64,000 nucleotides of DNA from Aliiglaciecola lipolytica E3 (GTDB taxonomy: Bacteria > Pseudomonadota > Gammaproteobacteria > Enterobacterales > Alteromonadaceae). A program made the translations under genes and the position numbers. The notes under the pieces are model-generated. The model saw only the letters and a list, made by a program, of their open reading frames with translations, made no database searches and was not told the origin of the DNA. The stretch spans positions 97,741 to 161,740 of the forward strand of contig NZ_BAEN01000014.1 in assembly GCF_000314975.1 (NCBI RefSeq), in the 5' to 3' direction. Below, piece after piece: positions 1 through 9,933 of this stretch (within the stretch, counting starts at the first letter, position 1; every line of letters starts with the position of its first letter).

Positions 1-731
1 TTATATTGGGCCCAATAGGGATGTGTATTAATGTCACTGACTATAACACGTTCATTTTTATAAGCAGCCGTGCCGCAAGACCCGGCAGATATACCTATTT
101 CCTCTCCTTCTATAGCCTTACAATAGAATTCAGGTAAGCTTGTTGACGCGCCATGTAATAAGTGTCTTCCAGACTCGTCCAAAAGCAACACACTGCACAT
201 CATTTTCGGGTTTTCGGCTTCGACAACTTTGACAATGGCAATGAGAATATCTGGAAGCTCTTTTCCGCTGGTAATTAGCTCTAATATATGAGTATGAGAC
301 TTTTCACGTAACTCGGATTGTTTGCGCTCAGTGATGTCATGAATCACACCAACAATGAAAGGTTTGCCATTAGGTGCTAAAAACCGATTCTTTTTGGTTA
401 AAATTGTTTTGGTTTTTGCTCCATTGGTCGTTAACGTTTCCTCGCAAGTAATTTCTTTTCCTTCTTGAAGTACTTTTCTATCGATAGCTAAAAAATGTTC
501 GCGCTCGCTCGGTGTCACCTCTTCGGCTAGGGTTTTACCGATAATTTGATTCCTTGCTAATCCAAAAATATTACAAAAAGCGTCATTTACTAACAGTAAT
601 CTACATTCTTCATCTTTAATAAAAATTGGGTCACCGGTTATATTGAAAACGGCATCAAGATAGTTCTCAATATCATGGGTGTTCAAATCAATTTGATTGA
701 GCTGGTTATTGCTTTTATTCCGCTCATACAT
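1..731 (-). CDS. PAS-GAF sensory protein, 3' end beyond window
   Basis: An open frame runs from an ATG at 731 to the window edge, about 243 codons with no stop. Residues about 22-138 form a PAS domain ending in a typical PAC motif (VGVIHDITERK), and residues about 145-243 begin a GAF domain (the serine/glycine/threonine-rich stretch ISAGSCGTAAY is characteristic). The frame has no signal peptide or membrane segment, so it should be cytoplasmic. An AGGAGG-like site at 743-747 precedes both ATG 731 and GTG 734; the latter has the better spacing (8 nt). The output domain (GGDEF/EAL or histidine kinase would be usual) lies outside the window, so the function stays at 'signal sensing'. Confidence 0.8.
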   Translation of the reverse strand, partial: MYERNKSNNQLNQIDLNTHDIENYLDAVFNITGDPIFIKDEECRLLLVNDAFCNIFGLARNQIIGKTLAEEVTPSEREHFLAIDRKVLQEGKEITCEETLTTNGAKTKTILTKKNRFLAPNGKPFIVGVIHDITERKQSELREKSHTHILELITSGKELPDILIAIVKVVEAENPKMMCSVLLLDESGRHLLHGASTSLPEFYCKAIEGEEIGISAGSCGTAAYKNERVIVSDINTHPYWAQY

Positions 732-1012
732 CACGTATCAAACCTCCGATAGTCGATTGCCGCAAAATTCATCAAACTTTTTTGAATTTTTAGTTTTTGA
801 TTCAGCATTGCGGTATCGATATAAAATGATAATGAAAGATTATGTTCTATTTTGTCTTTAAATCGCGAAATTACATCTACAGAGTATATAAGAAACTCCT
901 ACATCTATCCTTTTTTTTACCAGTTGAATGTGAATTTATTTCAACGCAATCTAACACGCACAAATGAGTAGATTGGTTTATTGCAAATCATTTAATTAGT
1001 TTTCTAAACTGA

Positions 1013-1056
1013 TTGACATATGTTTTTTCATATATATGATATTTCACATATATGAA
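1013..1056 (+). promoter_or_regulatory. ars operon promoter with ArsR-type operator
   Basis: TTGACA (1013-1018) and TATGAT (1035-1040) are separated by 16 nt. A 9-bp perfect inverted repeat, TTCATATAT (1027-1035) and ATATATGAA (1048-1056), overlaps the -10 box and the start region, ten bases before arsR. AT-rich dyads of this type are the operators of ArsR repressors. The remaining bases of the 732-1065 intergenic stretch hold a T-rich tract and no gene that I can see. Confidence 0.8.
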
Positions 1057-1065
1057 TAATCGAAT

Positions 1066-1407
1066 GTGAATATGGATCCACTTAAATTTTTTAAATGTCT
1101 TTCTGACGATACCCGCCTTAAATCCTTGTTGCTTATTTCTAAGTTTGGTGAGGTCTGTGTATGCGATTTGATGGATGCGCTTTGCCTAGATCAACCTAAA
1201 ATTTCTCGCCATTTAGCGGAGTTACGCAAATGCGGTATTTTACTGGATGACAGGCGAGGTAAGTGGGTGTACTACCGTTTTCACCCAGAATTGCCAGAGT
1301 GGGCTCGTGCGGTAATCCAACAATCAGCCGAGCATAACCAATCCTATTTTGAAGAGGCGAGCACGCGTTTGCACGCTTCACAAACTGGCAAATCTACTTG
1401 TTTATAA
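1066..1407 (+). CDS. arsR: ArsR-family arsenite-responsive repressor
   Basis: A 113-residue winged-helix repressor. The metal-sensing motif VCVCDL (residues about 30-35) carries the paired cysteines that bind As(III) in classical ArsR proteins. It is followed by the recognition helix (LDQPKISRHLAELRKCGIL) and the wing (DDRRGKWVYYRFHP). Length and order match the family. The start could be GTG 1066 or ATG 1072, both in frame; the second gives a protein two residues shorter. It is the first gene of the ars operon and is expected to bind the dyad at 1027-1056 and to release it on binding arsenite. Confidence 0.93.
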   Translation: MNMDPLKFFKCLSDDTRLKSLLLISKFGEVCVCDLMDALCLDQPKISRHLAELRKCGILLDDRRGKWVYYRFHPELPEWARAVIQQSAEHNQSYFEEASTRLHASQTGKSTCL

Positions 1408-1420
1408 TTAGGGATTAGCA

Positions 1421-1891
1421 ATGAAAATTCTATATATATGTACGCATAACAGATGCAGAAGCATTCTGTCAGAAGCAATAACCAATCATTTAGCCGGCGA
1501 TTTAATCATTGCTAGAAGCGCAGGTAGTCAGCCTGCTGGAATAGTCCATCCTTTGTCGCTTAAATATCTACAAGAAGCGGAAGTACCTAGGGAAGGCTTG
1601 CAAAGTCAATCTTGGGATGAGTTTGAGGACTTTAAGCCTGACGTAGTTATCACTGTCTGCGATTCTGCTGCCGGCGAAAGTTGCCCGGTGTGGTTTGGCA
1701 ATTCAATTAAAGTGCATTGGGGACTTGAAGATCCATCTAAAGTTGATGGAACCGAGCAGGAAATAGCGACTGCGTTTCGAACTTGCATTAGTGAAATAAC
1801 AGTGCGAGTCAGAAAATTAATGTTATTGGCTGAGCAAAATCTTGAAAAGGAACAATTGAAATCAGCGCTAGCCGAGTTAGGAGCTCAGTAG
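1421..1891 (+). CDS. arsC: Arsenate reductase, low-molecular-weight phosphatase (thioredoxin) type
   Basis: A 156-residue protein starting with the phosphatase P-loop CTHNRCRS (Cys7, a CX5R motif), which attacks arsenate. A second region, [11 protein letters not shown], supplies the cysteine pair (about residues 80 and 87) that passes the disulfide to thioredoxin in this family. It reduces As(V) to As(III) in the cytoplasm for export by Acr3. The gene starts 13 nt after arsR and ends 2 nt before arsH, so it is co-transcribed. A second, unrelated arsenate reductase is encoded at 3661-4083. Confidence 0.93.
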   Translation: MKILYICTHNRCRSILSEAITNHLAGDLIIARSAGSQPAGIVHPLSLKYLQEAEVPREGLQSQSWDEFEDFKPDVVITVCDSAAGESCPVWFGNSIKVHWGLEDPSKVDGTEQEIATAFRTCISEITVRVRKLMLLAEQNLEKEQLKSALAELGAQ

Positions 1892-1893
1892 TT

Positions 1894-2610
1894 ATGCTTC
1901 AAGATATTTCCTTGCCAAACATTGATGAAAAATGTCTGCATAAACCAACTTATGAAGAGGCGGTTGGATCACCTGCACAGCACGCACCACGAATTTTGTT
2001 GCTCCACGGCTCAATGCGCAAACGTGCGTTTAGTCGTTTGGTTGTTGAAGAAGCAGCTCGTTTATTAATTCACTTTGGTGCTGAAGTGAAAATTTTTAAT
2101 CCTGAAGGTTTACCCCAAACCGACACTGAAGATGAACATCATCCAAAAGTGAAAGAGTTACGTGAATTGATGATGTGGTCTGAAGGTCAAGTATGGTGCT
2201 CACCAGAAAGGCATGGGTCTATGACCAGTATTTTTAAAAGCCAAATTGACTGGGTGCCATTAAATATTGGCGGTGTGCGTCCAACCCAAGGAAAAACCTT
2301 GGCTGTCATGCAAGTGTGTGGCGGTTCACAATCATTTAACGTGGTAAATCAACTGCGTGTTTTAGGTCGTTGGATGCGTATGGTGACTATACCTAACCAG
2401 TCTAGCGTGGCAAAAGCCTTCTTAGAGTTTGATGAAAACGACAGAATGAAACCGTCAGCATATTACAACCGAATTGTTGATGTAATGGAAGAGTTGGTTA
2501 AATTCACCTTGTTATTGCGAAACAACAAAGACTTCTTTGTGGATCGATATTCTGAACGAGTGGAGTCTGTAGAACAACTTAGTCAACGTGTGAATCAAAG
2601 GTCACTTTAG
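1894..2610 (+). CDS. arsH: ArsH, NADPH-dependent FMN reductase of the arsenic operon
   Basis: A 238-residue flavodoxin-like protein. The FMN-phosphate loop reads [12 protein letters not shown] (residues about 38-49), and [10 protein letters not shown] (about 107-116) and [10 protein letters not shown] are the later conserved ArsH segments. Members reduce FMN or quinones, and some oxidise trivalent organoarsenicals with NADPH. The gene lies between arsC and acr3 with 2-nt and 9-nt gaps, a common ars operon position. Cytoplasmic, no signal peptide. Confidence 0.92.
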   Translation: MLQDISLPNIDEKCLHKPTYEEAVGSPAQHAPRILLLHGSMRKRAFSRLVVEEAARLLIHFGAEVKIFNPEGLPQTDTEDEHHPKVKELRELMMWSEGQVWCSPERHGSMTSIFKSQIDWVPLNIGGVRPTQGKTLAVMQVCGGSQSFNVVNQLRVLGRWMRMVTIPNQSSVAKAFLEFDENDRMKPSAYYNRIVDVMEELVKFTLLLRNNKDFFVDRYSERVESVEQLSQRVNQRSL

Positions 2611-2619
2611 GAAATCAAC

Positions 2620-3633
2620 ATGGGGTTATTCGAGCGTTATTTATCAGTTTGGGTTGGTTTGGCAATTATTGTCGGTATTTTGGCAGGCAGCTTTGCACCT
2701 GAAGCATTCGCTGTAATCGCGAGTTTTGAATATGCTCATGTGAATTTGGTTATTGCTGTGTTGATCTGGTTAATGATCTATCCAATGATGGTGCAAATTG
2801 ATTTTTCTTCGATTAAAGATGTGGGTAAAAAACCGAAAGGTTTAGTGCTCACACTAGTTGTTAATTGGTTGATTAAACCCTTCACAATGGCGCTGCTAGG
2901 CTGGTTGTTTTTTAAAGGCTTATTTGCTGATTGGGTAGACCCTCAAACCGCCACGGAATATATCGCTGGCATGATATTGCTCGGTGTCGCGCCTTGCACA
3001 GCAATGGTATTTGTATGGAGTCAACTGACTAAAGGCGATGCAAATTATACCTTAGTGCAAGTATCTATTAACGACATCATTATGATATTTGCATTTGCGC
3101 CATTGGCTGGTTTGTTACTTGGAGTGACAGACATTACAGTGCCTTGGGATACGCTTTTCTTATCTGTTGTTTTGTATGTCCTGATCCCCTTAGTGGCAGG
3201 TGCGTTAACCCGCAGAAAACTGGATAAAAGTGACGACCACTCTAAACTTAATCAGTTTCTAGCGACTATGAAACCTTGGTCGATTATCGGTTTATTAGCT
3301 ACGGTAACACTACTTTTTGGTTTTCAATCTGAAACCATTTTGGATAAACCTGAAGCCATTTTATTAATTGCTATTCCGCTGTTAATTCAAACCTACGGCA
3401 TATTTGCGATAGCCTATTTCATGGCTAAAAAGATGAAGTTGCCGCATAACGTTGCTGGACCAGCTTGCATGATCGGCACATCAAACTTTTTTGAACTAGC
3501 CGTTGCTGTTGCGATTTCGTTATTTGGTTTACATTCTGGCGCTGCTTTGGCAACTGTTGTAGGTGTGTTAGTTGAAGTGCCTGTGATGTTGTCGTTGGTA
3601 TGGTTTGTAAATCGTACGCGACACTGGTTCTAA
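2620..3633 (+). CDS. acr3: Acr3-type arsenite efflux transporter
   Basis: A 337-residue integral membrane protein with about ten hydrophobic helices. The Acr3 signature [19 protein letters not shown] contains the essential cysteine (Cys126), and the late motif [17 protein letters not shown] is also conserved in the family. It exports arsenite through the inner membrane using the proton gradient. It follows arsH by 9 nt. It belongs to the BART superfamily and not to the ArsB family. Confidence 0.95.
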   Translation: MGLFERYLSVWVGLAIIVGILAGSFAPEAFAVIASFEYAHVNLVIAVLIWLMIYPMMVQIDFSSIKDVGKKPKGLVLTLVVNWLIKPFTMALLGWLFFKGLFADWVDPQTATEYIAGMILLGVAPCTAMVFVWSQLTKGDANYTLVQVSINDIIMIFAFAPLAGLLLGVTDITVPWDTLFLSVVLYVLIPLVAGALTRRKLDKSDDHSKLNQFLATMKPWSIIGLLATVTLLFGFQSETILDKPEAILLIAIPLLIQTYGIFAIAYFMAKKMKLPHNVAGPACMIGTSNFFELAVAVAISLFGLHSGAALATVVGVLVEVPVMLSLVWFVNRTRHWF

Positions 3634-3660
3634 TCCTAAATTAATATTTATAAGAGGCTA

Positions 3661-4083
3661 ATGATGATAGTTATTTATCACAATCCAGAATGCGGTACGT
3701 CTAGAAATGTATTAAAAATTATAGAGGATGCGGGTTATCAGCCAACTATTATCGAATATATTGAAGAAGGATGGACCCAGGGGCAGTTGTTGGGTCTATT
3801 TGCGGCTGCCAATTTAACGCCACGCGAAGCCTTAAGAACAACTAAATCACCTGCGAAAGAGCTTGGTTTACTTGATGAGTCAGTATCAGATGAATCAATT
3901 TTACAGGCGATGTTAAAGCATCCTGTTCTGGTTAATCGGCCAATTGTTTGTTCCAACAAAGGTGTCAAGTTATGTCGCCCTAGTGAAGTGGTTCTAGACT
4001 TACTTGATAAGTGGCCTGCTGGACCTTATAACAAAGAAGATGGAGAGCAAATTTTAGATGCGCTGGGTAAAAGGGTGGTTTAA
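3661..4083 (+). CDS. arsC: Arsenate reductase, glutaredoxin-coupled (ArsC/Spx fold)
   Basis: A 140-residue thioredoxin-fold protein with the active-site motif YHNPECGTSRN (Cys11) and the later arginines of the plasmid R773-type reductases (TPREALRTT, VLVNRPIV). It reduces arsenate with glutathione and glutaredoxin. The start has tandem ATGs (3661 and 3664) after AGAGG. It closes the ars operon, so this strain has two mechanistically different arsenate reductases in one transcript. The 119 bases that follow hold no clear terminator. Confidence 0.93.
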   Translation: MMIVIYHNPECGTSRNVLKIIEDAGYQPTIIEYIEEGWTQGQLLGLFAAANLTPREALRTTKSPAKELGLLDESVSDESILQAMLKHPVLVNRPIVCSNKGVKLCRPSEVVLDLLDKWPAGPYNKEDGEQILDALGKRVV

Positions 4084-4202
4084 CCGAAATAAGTGACTTG
4101 TTAAATGTAAATGTTTTGTAATTAAACTTGTGTTAAAGCTAACTGAGTTTTAAGTTGCAGGTTATCTGAATTGTTAAACTATTTTCTCAGGTCACATATA
4201 TT

Positions 4203-5582
4203 ATGTCTTCCAAACGCGCATATATAGCTGCAAATCGATTTGGTTATGGTGCTAATCAGCGGACCATAGAGCAAATACAAGGCGATCCTTTAGACTGGCT
4301 AGTTGCTCAATTGAGTCCTGATAGCATCTCGAGCGAAATGCATACGTTGAATATTCAATGGGATAGTAAGCAGGCTGCACAACAGTTAACACTGTACAGA
4401 CAACAAAGAAAACAAGAAAGAAAAAAGCAAGTATCGGGTCAGGTCATTTCCCAAGAAAATATGATGGCCATTAGTAGCGACGGTATTCGAAAAAATATCA
4501 CTAAGCATGTATTTCAATCCGTTTCCCACGTAATCTCACAGCAGATTGTCTCGTCACGCCCCTTTTTCTGGCGTCTAGTCGATTTTTTCTCGAATCATTT
4601 TAGCGTTACTGCAAACGGACTCAACATGCGTGCTTTAGCTCAAACTCTGGAACTAGAGGCCATTGCTTCTAATTTATCCGGCAACTTTTCGGATATGTTA
4701 ATTGCTGTAGAAAGTCATCCTGCTATGTTGGTTTATTTAAATAATGAGCAATCAGTGGGTCCAAATTCTAAGATCGGTAAACGAAGCAAAGGGAAAAAAG
4801 GGCTGAATGAAAACTTAGCGCGTGAAATTTTAGAATTACATACCCTTGGCGTAAATGCCGGTTATAACCAGGCTGATGTGACCGAATTAGCCAAAGCTAT
4901 CACGGGATGGAGTTTGTCTCAGCAAGGGGTGGAGGGCTTTGAATTTCGCAAGCAAGCTCATGAGCCGGGCAGTAGAGACGTGTTTGGCAAAACGTATGCC
5001 GCGGTTGGTGTACAGCAAGGTAAACAAATACTCTTCGATTTGAGTAACAGTCCTCATACCGCAAAATTTGTTTCCGAAAAACTGGCTAAACACTTTATTA
5101 GTGACAACCCGCCAACTGAGCTAGTTAATGATATGGTGAAAGCGTGGTTAAAAACCGCGGGAAGTTTGCCACATGTCGTTAATGCAATGCTAAAAAATCC
5201 GCTGAGTTGGTCATTTAGTAATGCGAAGTTTAAAACGCCCCGCGAATTTTTGGTTTCCACCTGCCGAGCTTGCGAGCTTAATGAAATTCGACCCGATTAC
5301 GTTAAAAGTTTAACAATTTTAGGCCAGCAGCCGTTTTCAGCTGGTTCTCCCGCAGGCTTCAAGGATAGTCAAGAATATTGGGCAGGACCGAGAGCTATGA
5401 TGGGCAGAATCGAGTGGGCCGACCATGTTAGTAAATTTGTTAAATCGCCACCTCTGGATATTGCCAGACAAGCATTGGGTCCGTTTCTGCATGAACGAAC
5501 CATAAAAGCAATGTCGCGCGCCGAAAGTAAACGTCAGGCTATTTCTTTAATGTTATTGAGTCCGGAGTTTCAAAAACGATGA
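4203..5582 (+). CDS. DUF1800 family protein
   Basis: A 459-residue protein of the DUF1800 family. The N-terminus has RFGYGANQRTIEQIQ and DWLVAQL, and the family core appears at about residues 199-235 (NLAREILELHTLGVNAGY, then ELAKAITGWS). The C-terminal part includes SAGSPAGFKDSQEYWAGP. No signal peptide is visible on this chain. The stop overlaps the ATG of the Tat-exported DUF1501 gene (ATGA at 5579-5582), so the two are translationally coupled, a pairing widespread in bacteria. Biochemical function is unknown. It follows the ars operon by 119 nt but has no evident link to arsenic. Confidence 0.88.
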   Translation: MSSKRAYIAANRFGYGANQRTIEQIQGDPLDWLVAQLSPDSISSEMHTLNIQWDSKQAAQQLTLYRQQRKQERKKQVSGQVISQENMMAISSDGIRKNITKHVFQSVSHVISQQIVSSRPFFWRLVDFFSNHFSVTANGLNMRALAQTLELEAIASNLSGNFSDMLIAVESHPAMLVYLNNEQSVGPNSKIGKRSKGKKGLNENLAREILELHTLGVNAGYNQADVTELAKAITGWSLSQQGVEGFEFRKQAHEPGSRDVFGKTYAAVGVQQGKQILFDLSNSPHTAKFVSEKLAKHFISDNPPTELVNDMVKAWLKTAGSLPHVVNAMLKNPLSWSFSNAKFKTPREFLVSTCRACELNEIRPDYVKSLTILGQQPFSAGSPAGFKDSQEYWAGPRAMMGRIEWADHVSKFVKSPPLDIARQALGPFLHERTIKAMSRAESKRQAISLMLLSPEFQKR

Positions 5583-6739
5583 ACTTAAATAGACGTAATT
5601 TTATAAAAGCAGGTGTCGCGGGTTGGGTTGTTTATCAAACCATGGCTAGTGGAGCATTAGCAAGTTCTCTGAAACCTTCTACCAAACACAAAAAGGTGGT
5701 TTGGGTGATGTTACGTGGCGCTATGGATTCATTACATGGAGTGTTACCTGTAGGCGATCCTGATTTTATGGCAATTCGCGGTGATTTGGTTAAGCCGATA
5801 GTTAATCAACTACTTCCACTAGAACAGGGATTTGCTCTGCATCCGGCTCTTAAAAATTGTCACAGTTGGTATCAAAACCAAGAATTTTCGCCTGTTGTTG
5901 CTGTAGCTTCTGGATATCGAGAGCGCTCTCATTTTGATGGCCAAGATCAAATGGAATCTGGTTTAAATACGACCGATCATGAAAATGGTTGGTTAGCGAG
6001 GGCGGCGAATCTGGCCCATGGTCACGGATTAGCAATTTCGCAAACCGTGCCCATTGCGTTACGTGGTGATGACGCTAGCCAAACTTGGTACCCATCACAT
6101 TTTGCCACTACTGAAGATGACCTGATTGATCGTCTACGTACTCTGTACGCTGGAAACGAAGAGTTTTCTGGATTATTAGAAAGCGCAGTTACCAATAGAG
6201 ACATGTTGGAAATGAATGGCAAAGATCGCACTCGGGCTAATTTTTCGTATTTGGCTAAACAGTGTGGTGAGTTGTTAAATCGAGATAATTCCGCCAATTG
6301 CGCCATGCTGGAGTTAAATGGTTGGGACACTCACAATAACCAATTTTCACGATTGAGTCGGCAATTTGAAATACTCGATAATGGACTGGGAGAATTAAAG
6401 ACAGGCTTGGGCGAATCGTGGAACAAAACGGTTGTAATTGTCACAACAGAGTTCGGCCGCACGGTCGCTATAAACGGCACAAAAGGCACCGATCATGGCA
6501 CCGGCTCAGCCATGTTTTTATTAGGAGGGGCAATAAAAGGCAAGCAAGTTTTGGGCAAGTGGCCGGGCTTGAAAAAAGAGCATTTATTTGCAAACCGTGA
6601 TTTAATGCCAACCACAGATGTGAGAAGTTGGATGGCAAGTGTTCTGCATCAGCATTGGGGTTTATCGTTGGCTGATTTGAATAACGTTTTCCCTGATGTA
6701 ACGCCAATTGCTCAATCAATTGTTAAATCTTTATCCTAA
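5579..6739 (+). CDS. DUF1501 family Tat-exported protein
   Basis: A 386-residue protein with a twin-arginine signal: NRRNFIKAG (residues 4-12), a hydrophobic stretch, and a likely cleavage after ASGALA. DUF1501 motifs include VMLRGAMDSLHG near residue 42 and TTEFGRTVAINGTKGTDHG (about 291-309), which resembles metal-binding segments of the alkaline-phosphatase/sulfatase superfamily. Predicted periplasmic or surface enzyme of unknown substrate. Coupled by a 4-bp overlap with the DUF1800 gene. No terminator is evident in the short gap to the next gene. Confidence 0.88.
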   Translation: MNLNRRNFIKAGVAGWVVYQTMASGALASSLKPSTKHKKVVWVMLRGAMDSLHGVLPVGDPDFMAIRGDLVKPIVNQLLPLEQGFALHPALKNCHSWYQNQEFSPVVAVASGYRERSHFDGQDQMESGLNTTDHENGWLARAANLAHGHGLAISQTVPIALRGDDASQTWYPSHFATTEDDLIDRLRTLYAGNEEFSGLLESAVTNRDMLEMNGKDRTRANFSYLAKQCGELLNRDNSANCAMLELNGWDTHNNQFSRLSRQFEILDNGLGELKTGLGESWNKTVVIVTTEFGRTVAINGTKGTDHGTGSAMFLLGGAIKGKQVLGKWPGLKKEHLFANRDLMPTTDVRSWMASVLHQHWGLSLADLNNVFPDVTPIAQSIVKSLS

Positions 6740-6790
6740 GGTTTAAAATTAAGCCAGTTCAAATTAATACTAAATGGGGTGAGCTGTATT

Positions 6791-7498
6791 TTGCAAAGTA
6801 CCTTGTCCATTCGTGCATACAGCCGTCAAAAAGTGCAGCATGCTCATGATTTTAATCAATTGGTTTTACCCTTACGCGGGGTGATAAATATCGCCGTAGG
6901 CGATTTTAATGGCAAAGTCACACCGGGTGAGTGCGTGGTTGTCAAAAGCAGTGAAGTGCACCAATTTACAGCCGATTCGGAAGCGCGTTTTGTCGTCGCT
7001 GATATGCACTTTTTACCCGACAATCTCCTTAATTCTAGCACCCGCGTATTCACTATTAACCAACCATTATTTCGCTTTCTGAGTTTTCTGGAAGCCCAGC
7101 TAGAATATCAGGTTAATAAAGACTTAGAAGAAACCTGTTTCGCTACTTTTTATGCATTACTTGGTGAACAACGTATTTTTAAATTGTTAGATCGCAGAAT
7201 ACGAGAAGTTATCGCTTACGTTGAAGCCAATTTTGTTGACGTTTTAACAATTAACACCTTGGCGAACGTGGCTTGTTTAAGTCCTACTCAGTTTAAAAAG
7301 TTATTTAAACAACAAATCGGTCTAACCGCATCACAATATTTGGTTAAGTTTCGCATGGAAAAAGCGCAAGCACTCCTTATCCATACAGACTCGCCGGTGC
7401 AAATCGTTGCAGAGCAGGTCGGTTATACCGATTACACTGCTTTTAGTCGGCGTTTTACCCAATATTTTGGCTTACCTCCCTCTAAGATCGCCCGCTAG
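6791..7498 (+). CDS. AraC-family transcriptional regulator
   Basis: About 235 residues: an N-terminal cupin-like effector half (QLVLPLRGVINIAVGDF, then TPGECVVVKSSEVHQF) and a C-terminal AraC DNA-binding domain with two helix-turn-helix units (INTLANVACLSPTQFKKLFK and IVAEQVGYTDYTAFSRRF). The longest frame opens at GTG 6779, but that codon lies inside the best ribosome-binding sequence, GGGGTGAG (6776-6783). TTG 6791, 7 nt downstream, is the better start. It precedes the EamA transporter by 98 nt and may regulate it, as AraC/EamA pairs often do. Confidence 0.88.
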   Translation: MQSTLSIRAYSRQKVQHAHDFNQLVLPLRGVINIAVGDFNGKVTPGECVVVKSSEVHQFTADSEARFVVADMHFLPDNLLNSSTRVFTINQPLFRFLSFLEAQLEYQVNKDLEETCFATFYALLGEQRIFKLLDRRIREVIAYVEANFVDVLTINTLANVACLSPTQFKKLFKQQIGLTASQYLVKFRMEKAQALLIHTDSPVQIVAEQVGYTDYTAFSRRFTQYFGLPPSKIAR

Positions 7499-7596
7499 TT
7501 GCGTCCTCTCGGCAGTTAAAAGCGTCTTATCAGCAAAGTGGAAGTTGGTTTTTCAGAATACAATCTCACTTTATTTAAATACATCTTGGATTAATA

Positions 7597-8553
7597 ATGC
7601 GCTGGAAAAGTGATATTTCAGGTGGTGTACTCGCCATCATAATAGCGAGTGTTTTGTGGGGCACAACTGGAACTGCAGCTAGTTTTACACCTAGTGTAAA
7701 TCCGCTGGCTACAGGCGCTTTTGCGATGGGAGTTGGGGGTGTTTTGCTGTTACTGAATGCACGTAAAAGTCTTTTCGCAGAAAGAAATATACTCGTCGAA
7801 AAACCTTTCATTTTGATGCTCGGGGCCATGTCTATTGCCATTTATCCATTGGCATTTTATACCTCCATGAAATGGTCTGGTGTGGCGATTGGGACAGTCG
7901 TATCAATTGCCACTGCGCCGTTTTTTTCAATGATGATGGAGCGTCTTATCAACAAAAGATCAATAACCTTGCAATGGGGGCTTAGTTTTTTGTTGGGTAC
8001 TGTAGGAATTGTTTTATTAGTACTAGGAAAACAAAAGAATATAAATCTGAATAACGACCTGACACTGCAGTATTTAGGTGTGGTTTTAGGCGTTGTAGCA
8101 GGGCTTACATATGCAACTTATTCTTGGGCTGCCAAACAACTGATTGAACATCAAGTGAGCTCAAAATCTGCGATGGCAAGTATGTTTGGTATCGCTGCCG
8201 TATTGCTTCTGCCCACTTTATTTTTTACTGGTGATAATTTATTTTCGACAAAAATTAATACATCAGTGGCTCTGTATATGGCAGTCATTCCCATGTTTTT
8301 AGGCTATTTATTATTTGGTTTTGGTTTGCGCCATGTTCAAGCTAGTGGTGCAACTTTGATTACATTATTAGAGCCAGTGGTTGCGACTGTGCTGGCGATA
8401 CTTATCGTTGGTGAAGAATTTTCTAGAGTAGGCTGGTTAGGGATGCTTTTTATCGCCCTTTGTTTGTTTTTGCAAGCGGTTAGGCTACCTATAAAATCTA
8501 AATTATTAATCGACGAACATTATGTACCAACAAAAGAGCCTAAATCACTTTAA
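7597..8553 (+). CDS. EamA-family (DMT superfamily) transporter
   Basis: A 318-residue inner-membrane protein with about ten helices arranged as two EamA repeats. The first begins LAIIIASVLWGTTGTAASF and the second begins near LQYLGVVLGVVAGLTYATYS. The family motif LEPVVATVLAILIVGE sits in the last third. Members export amino acids, sugars or other metabolites, and the substrate cannot be read from sequence. Its place directly behind an AraC regulator suggests inducible export. Confidence 0.9.
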   Translation: MRWKSDISGGVLAIIIASVLWGTTGTAASFTPSVNPLATGAFAMGVGGVLLLLNARKSLFAERNILVEKPFILMLGAMSIAIYPLAFYTSMKWSGVAIGTVVSIATAPFFSMMMERLINKRSITLQWGLSFLLGTVGIVLLVLGKQKNINLNNDLTLQYLGVVLGVVAGLTYATYSWAAKQLIEHQVSSKSAMASMFGIAAVLLLPTLFFTGDNLFSTKINTSVALYMAVIPMFLGYLLFGFGLRHVQASGATLITLLEPVVATVLAILIVGEEFSRVGWLGMLFIALCLFLQAVRLPIKSKLLIDEHYVPTKEPKSL

Positions 8554-8692
8554 TGACAAGTTTTTGAAACATAAAATTTTGGTACGTTTTATTTATATAC
8601 AAGACTAATACTCCAGTATTCGAATAATTAATTAAACTTATAGTCCTATTCAAACTACTATTTTTGTAATCTTAAATAGAGGACATATTTTT

Positions 8693-9919
8693 ATGCATTT
8701 TGACTATTCGCCAAAAACTCAAGCATTGCTCGACCGTCTCAACCAATTTATGGATGAGCATATTTATCCTGTGGAACAGGAATATATTGAACTTGTCGAC
8801 AACAATCCTCAGCGCTGGACTACGCCGGCTTTAATGCACGAGTTAAAAGAAAAAGCCAAAAAAGCGGATTTATGGAACCTATTTTTACCTGAAGAATATT
8901 TACCTTACGGCGCTGGCCTGACAAATCTGGAATACGCTCCACTGTGTGAAGCGATGGGACGCGTATTGTGGAGCCCTGAAGTGTTTAATTGCAGTGCACC
9001 CGATACAGGTAACATGGAAGTTTTATCTAAATATGGTAGTGAAGCCCATAAAAAACAGTGGTTAGAGCCATTACTTAACGGTGAAATTCGCAGCGCATTC
9101 GCAATGACCGAACCTGCTGTTGCATCTAGCGATGCTACAAACATTGAAACTGCAATTGTACGCGATGGCGATGAATACGTCATCAATGGTCGTAAGTGGT
9201 ATACCAGCGGTGCTATGAATACCAATTGTAAAATTATGGTGGTTATGGGGAAAACCGACACCTCAGCGGAACGCCATAGACAGCAGTCGCAAATTTTAGT
9301 ACCTATGGATACGCCAGGCGTCACTGTTGTGCGACCAATGAAAGCGATAGGCTTTTATGATGAACCAATCGGTCACGCCGAAGTGTTATTCGAAAATGTG
9401 AGAGTCCCAGCAAGCAATTTACTCGTAGGCGAGGGTGAGGGATTTGCAATTGCACAAGGACGGTTAGGACCTGGTCGAATTCACCATTGTATGCGTTTAA
9501 TCGGCTGTGCCCAGCGGGCATTGGATTTGGCCTGTGAAAGAGTGGAGCAGCGTATCGCGTTTGGTCAACCGTTAAGTAAACAGCAATCTGTAAGAGAATC
9601 GATTGCTCAAATGCATTGTGATATTGAACAGGCTCGATTATTAACGTTAAAAGCCGCCGACAAAATGGACAGGTACGGAAATAAAGTGGCACGTGACATT
9701 ATCGCTGCAATCAAAATCGTTGCCCCGAATATGGCGTGCCGGGTAATTGACCAATCTATTCAAATGCATGGCGCGGCAGGGACCAGTCAAGACTTTGTAC
9801 TCTCCGCAATTTATGCCTACGCTAGAACAATTAAATTAGCTGATGGTCCGGACCAAGTGCATATGATGCAATTAGGTCGCAACTTAATCAAAGATCACGT
9901 CGGCGCAAATAAAAAATAA
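8693..9919 (+). CDS. Acyl-CoA dehydrogenase (ACAD10/11-like branch)
   Basis: A 408-residue flavoprotein with an all-helical N-terminus, then the acyl-CoA dehydrogenase signature [16 protein letters not shown] (about residues 138-153), a beta domain ([17 protein letters not shown]), and the C-terminal helical FAD domain ([20 protein letters not shown]). It oxidises acyl-CoA to enoyl-CoA and passes electrons to ETF. The start follows GAGG at about 8680. The kinase-like gene begins 14 nt downstream, and the pair corresponds to the ACAD and APH-like domains that are fused in mammalian ACAD10/11. Confidence 0.92.
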   Translation: MHFDYSPKTQALLDRLNQFMDEHIYPVEQEYIELVDNNPQRWTTPALMHELKEKAKKADLWNLFLPEEYLPYGAGLTNLEYAPLCEAMGRVLWSPEVFNCSAPDTGNMEVLSKYGSEAHKKQWLEPLLNGEIRSAFAMTEPAVASSDATNIETAIVRDGDEYVINGRKWYTSGAMNTNCKIMVVMGKTDTSAERHRQQSQILVPMDTPGVTVVRPMKAIGFYDEPIGHAEVLFENVRVPASNLLVGEGEGFAIAQGRLGPGRIHHCMRLIGCAQRALDLACERVEQRIAFGQPLSKQQSVRESIAQMHCDIEQARLLTLKAADKMDRYGNKVARDIIAAIKIVAPNMACRVIDQSIQMHGAAGTSQDFVLSAIYAYARTIKLADGPDQVHMMQLGRNLIKDHVGANKK

Positions 9920-9933
9920 TTAATGAGGTCAGG

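Noticed and set aside
8905..9692. Minus-strand frames of 139 and 123 residues inside the acyl-CoA dehydrogenase
   Set aside because: They are antisense to a strongly conserved enzyme, have no family motif and no ribosome site.
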